Shown: one piece after another, positions 4,179-7,083 of the stretch
Position numbering within the stretch: position 1 is the first letter of the stretch
Layout of the letters: the number at the start of each line of letters is the position of its first letter
Assembly (NCBI GenBank): GCA_030453055.1
Contig: JAKDLC010000104.1
Location: 1-7,083, forward strand
Reading direction: 5' to 3'
Origin: Nitrosospira sp.
Lineage (GTDB): Bacteria > Pseudomonadota > Gammaproteobacteria > Burkholderiales > Nitrosomonadaceae
Length of the DNA: 7,083 bases
Translations under genes and position numbers: made by a program
The notes under the pieces: model-generated
Told to the model about the DNA's origin: nothing
What the model saw: only the letters and a program-made list of their open reading frames with translations
Databases searched by the model: none

Positions 4179-7083
4179 CAGACCTCTGTTTTATGCACCC
4201 GCAACAGCGCATAGGGAAATGACTTGAACAGTTGCGCCAGCGTGAATCCGCGCGCTTCGCCGAGCGTTTGCGTGGTGAAGGTTTCGCCGGTCAACAGGTT
4301 GGTCCACTTCTCGTGCATACGCTCCGGTGGCAAATCGAGCCAGGTGTCGCCCCACACGGGCGCGCCGACCGGAGGCCTGCCGTGCTCCCCCATGAGCCCA
4401 CCGAGCAGCCGAGGCACCGCCACCAGCAGGGTGTCGTCTCCATGATGCCGGACGAAGGCGCATACGTGTTCCGCGCGCTCGCCATGCGCTTTCAATGACA
4501 GATAGTCGCCGTCACGGAAAAGCGGTTCGCACTCGCGCCGGAATGTCAGTGTCTTCCAGGTCAGATAGAGCTTGATCCGGCCGTCCCGCAGGTTGTCTAG
4601 CAGGCGCTGCGCAGACGCGCCTGCATCCTCATCGGCCTCCATGGTCTTGATCGCTTGCAGCGCCGCACGCCGTGCTTCGTAGTCTACCGCACGCCGATTG
4701 TCCGGGTCCACCAGGCTGAAATCCCATACTTCGTTTCCCTGATAGATGTCCGGTACGCCCGGCGAAGTGAGCTTGAGCAGCAACTGCGACAGGCTGTTGA
4801 AAGCGCCTACGCGCGCTATCTGCGCCTGTAATGGCAGAAAATCACGCAGGAACAGGTTGGCGGGCTCAGGGGACAGCAGTGCGCGCACGAAATCGCGCGT
4901 CGCTTCCTCATATCGGGTGTTCGGATTGATCCACGAACTATGCATCTTCGCTTCGCGCACAACCTTGAGCATGTAGGTCTCCACGCGCTCGGAGAGGCGC
5001 GCCAGCCCCTCAGCGTCCAGTGTGCCGGGCCGGACCGAGCCCACGGCATCCGGCGGGCCAGGCTGGAGCCGGTCCGCCGCATCCGGCGTGCTCGGTGCGC
5101 CAAAGGGCCATACGCCAAGCAGTATCTGGTATAGCAGATACTCGTCGTTGCGGCTCGGCGCCCGCTCTGTATCGTCAGTATCCAGTTGGCTATGTTTGCC
5201 GCGGTTGAGCTTGCTCCAGCGGGAAAGCGCCCGGCGCCACTGCTCCGGTATCTCGGAGAGCACGCTGATGCGCGCCCGGACATCCTCCGAGCGCTTGTTG
5301 TCGTGGGTTGAGGTGGCCAGCATCGCGTGCGGCCAGCGGCGCGCGCGTTCCTGATTTTCCCGATGGAATGCCGCGAGCGATACGCCGAAGCGCTGCGGAT
5401 CGCCGCCGACTTCATTCAGGGACACCAACCGATTGTACTGGTAGAAAGTCGTGTCTTCCACCGCCTTTGCCATCACCGGGCTGGTGTATTGCTGAAATTT
5501 CATGGCAAAGGCGCATACCGCGGTCTGGTATGCCTCGCTCTTGCCCTGGGCCTGTCGCGCCAGCAGCACGTCATGCACGAAATCGAAAATGCCGGTGTCC
5601 GCCGCCTGGCTGCGTTTCTTCGCCACTCCCACTGCCCAATCGACGTAGCGGACGTCCTCCGCCGAGGATTCGCAACCGGCGACATAGGTGCGGTAGACCG
5701 GGAAACTCGCCACGATCTCGGCCAGCGCACTGCGCTGGCTGTTGAAGGTGTAGTCGCAGGTGCGGCGGTCGCCTTTCGCGATACGCGTCAATTGCTTGGC
5801 CAGCACTTGCAGCTCGCCCGCCAGCACGCTTTCCATGATCAGGTGCTTGTTCGCGCGCATGATCTCGTCCAGGTCCGGCCGCGCCCGGATGAAGCTCTGA
5901 TAGATGCGGGTGAAATGGTCGGCGGCGCCGCCGTCGACAAACAGACCGCCGCACACCGCCGCGAAGTCATAGCCCGTGGTGCCATGGATCGGCCACGATT
6001 CCGGCAGATGCTCATGGGAAGCGAGAATCTTCTCCACCACCACATACAGCGGCTGGGGCGATTCCTCCGCTACGTTGGGGGAAAGCGTGGGCGAAAGCGT
6101 GGACGAAAGCGCGGCCGCCATGGCCTGCAAGCGCTCCAGGTATTCTTTCGGCGCGTACAAACCGTCCGGGTGGTCGATGCGCAACCCGTGCACCTGACCG
6201 CGCGCCAGCCACTCGCGCACCCGTTGGTGTGTGTGCTCGAACACCTCCGGGTTGTCCATGCGCAGCGCCGCCAGTTCATTGATGTCGAAGAAGCGGCGAT
6301 AGTTGATCTCGTCTGCGGCCGCACGCCAGAAAGCCAGACGGTAGGCTTGCGCCCCCAGCAGTTCGTGCAACGGGTCAAAATCCGGCGTGTCCGCCGACGT
6401 GCCGTTGAACGCCGCCACATTCTCCTGAATGAACTGTGCAATGTCGGCGCTGCCTGCACACAGCGAGGCCAGGCGGCGTTTGTGCACTTCCTTGTCGCGG
6501 GCGCGCTCGGCTACCGCCTCGGGGGAGACATTCTCGCGCGATGGCAGGTGGCCCAGGGCCGTGATCAGGGACTGGAGCGACAGAAACTCCGGATGCTCGC
6601 CCCCCAGCCGCGCCTGCAGGCGTTCCAGACCGTAGCCCAGAATGCGCGGATACTCCCGCGGGTCTACCGGGAAGCGGTGCTCGTAATAGAATACGCTGAA
6701 TGCGCCCTGCGCCGCATCGAACGCAAGCTTGAGTTCGCCGTTCTCCAGAATCGCGCCGTAGTGATCACCGAGCACCGGCAGCAGCACCCGGCCCGGCGGA
6801 CCCTCGGCGATGGCATACCAGTCGATGTCGAAATAGCCGGCGAATCGGGATGCCGGGCCGTTTTCCAGCACGTCCAGCCACCAGTGGTTATCTGCGCCCA
6901 TGACGCCCATGTGATTCGGCACCATGTCCATGATCTGGCCCATTGCGCACCGTTTCAAGGCGGCTGCGAAGCGCTCGAAGTCCCCGGCGCCGGCAATTTC
7001 CGGATTGAGCGCGCCATGGTCGGTGATGTCATAACCGTGGCGGCTGCCGGGGCGGGCCTTCAGCAGCGGCGACAGATAGCAGT
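4178..7083 (-). CDS. treY: Maltooligosyltrehalose synthase TreY, N-terminus off edge
   Basis: The frame runs open from the right edge to TGA at 4178-4180, giving 967 residues; the missing N-terminus is probably a few tens of residues. TreY (GH13_26) converts the reducing-end alpha-1,4 bond of maltodextrins to alpha,alpha-1,1, and TreZ then releases trehalose. The first residues visible are CYLSPLLKARPGSRHGYDI, followed by MDMVPNHMGV. The catalytic set is complete: nucleophile Asp in GLRIDHPDGLY (window residue 303, codon 6173-6175), acid/base Glu in VVVEKIL (350, codon 6032-6034) and Asp in TSTHDNKRSEDVRAR (594, codon 5300-5302). The TTG at 6958 is not the start, since conserved sequence continues upstream of it. 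At 967 or more residues it is long for the family, partly through two repeat-built linkers (about 322-333 and 663-695). It converges on glgX and has no visible terminator. Confidence 0.97.
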   Translation of the reverse strand, partial: CYLSPLLKARPGSRHGYDITDHGALNPEIAGAGDFERFAAALKRCAMGQIMDMVPNHMGVMGADNHWWLDVLENGPASRFAGYFDIDWYAIAEGPPGRVLLPVLGDHYGAILENGELKLAFDAAQGAFSVFYYEHRFPVDPREYPRILGYGLERLQARLGGEHPEFLSLQSLITALGHLPSRENVSPEAVAERARDKEVHKRRLASLCAGSADIAQFIQENVAAFNGTSADTPDFDPLHELLGAQAYRLAFWRAAADEINYRRFFDINELAALRMDNPEVFEHTHQRVREWLARGQVHGLRIDHPDGLYAPKEYLERLQAMAAALSSTLSPTLSPNVAEESPQPLYVVVEKILASHEHLPESWPIHGTTGYDFAAVCGGLFVDGGAADHFTRIYQSFIRARPDLDEIMRANKHLIMESVLAGELQVLAKQLTRIAKGDRRTCDYTFNSQRSALAEIVASFPVYRTYVAGCESSAEDVRYVDWAVGVAKKRSQAADTGIFDFVHDVLLARQAQGKSEAYQTAVCAFAMKFQQYTSPVMAKAVEDTTFYQYNRLVSLNEVGGDPQRFGVSLAAFHRENQERARRWPHAMLATSTHDNKRSEDVRARISVLSEIPEQWRRALSRWSKLNRGKHSQLDTDDTERAPSRNDEYLLYQILLGVWPFGAPSTPDAADRLQPGPPDAVGSVRPGTLDAEGLARLSERVETYMLKVVREAKMHSSWINPNTRYEEATRDFVRALLSPEPANLFLRDFLPLQAQIARVGAFNSLSQLLLKLTSPGVPDIYQGNEVWDFSLVDPDNRRAVDYEARRAALQAIKTMEADEDAGASAQRLLDNLRDGRIKLYLTWKTLTFRRECEPLFRDGDYLSLKAHGERAEHVCAFVRHHGDDTLLVAVPRLLGGLMGEHGRPPVGAPVWGDTWLDLPPERMHEKWTNLLTGETFTTQTLGEARGFTLAQLFKSFPYALLRVHKTEV
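4997..5095 (-). repeat. Three 33-bp in-frame units in treY
   Basis: The minus strand encodes three successive 11-residue units: PSTPDAADRLQ, PGPPDAVGSVR and PGTLDAEGLAR (5063-5095, 5030-5062, 4997-5029). All share P-x-x-x-D-A at the start. At DNA level GCATCCGGCG recurs 33 bases apart (5046 and 5079), and a degenerate third copy lies 33 bases before (5013). The block forms a Pro/Gly-rich linker C-terminal to the last catalytic Asp. Confidence 0.8.
6081..6116 (-). repeat. Three 12-bp tandem units in treY
   Basis: On the plus strand GAAAGCGTGGGC, GAAAGCGTGGAC and GAAAGCGCGGCC follow one another. On the coding strand they give AALSSTLSPTLS, a Ser/Thr/Pro-rich stretch between the nucleophile block and the acid/base block. 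In-frame slippage expansion of a tolerant surface loop is the likely cause. Confidence 0.85.

Noticed and set aside
6956..6958. TTG as the start of treY
   Set aside because: Conserved TreY sequence (CYLSPLLKARPGSRHGYDI and onward) continues in frame upstream to the window edge, so the real start is outside.

Overview
The window looks like a chromosomal stretch from a Gram-negative proteobacterium. A betaproteobacterium is my best guess, from the TreY/GlgX type, a YcgR-like PilZ protein and the style of the repeats, but no marker here fixes the species. The two edges are housekeeping carbohydrate genes. On the left is the C-terminal 312 residues of the glycogen debranching enzyme GlgX (plus strand). 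On the right is nearly all of the maltooligosyltrehalose synthase TreY (minus strand, 967 residues, N-terminus off the edge). Both belong to the glycogen-to-trehalose route: GlgX/TreX debranches, TreY isomerises the reducing-end bond to alpha,alpha-1,1, and TreZ (not in the window) releases trehalose.

The two genes point at each other. The roughly 3.2 kb between their stop codons is an accessory patch made of unrelated small genes and repeats. In order it holds: a 17-bp repeat; a 456-residue SEC-C zinc-motif protein (plus); a 167-bp imperfect palindrome like a MITE, lying between two convergent stop codons; an intact HigA antitoxin gene (minus); a HigB toxin gene that has lost its N-terminal half (minus); a near-perfect 26-bp hairpin at the HigB breakpoint; a third copy of the palindrome's terminal sequence; a complete YcgR-type PilZ protein (minus); a short common-looking hairpin; and a 115-bp foldback element that ends on the treY stop codon and shares its terminal sequence with the repeat at the left border.

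Functionally, only the edge genes form a pathway. The middle looks like a tolerated insertion site between two converging transcription units, where repeats and a toxin-antitoxin module have come in and partly decayed. I found no RNA gene, no CRISPR array and no transposase. I do not see a convincing new multi-gene system. The most interesting signals are the architecture of the repeats around the broken higBA module, the inverted duplication at the higB breakpoint, and the SEC-C protein with an antitoxin-like C-terminus.
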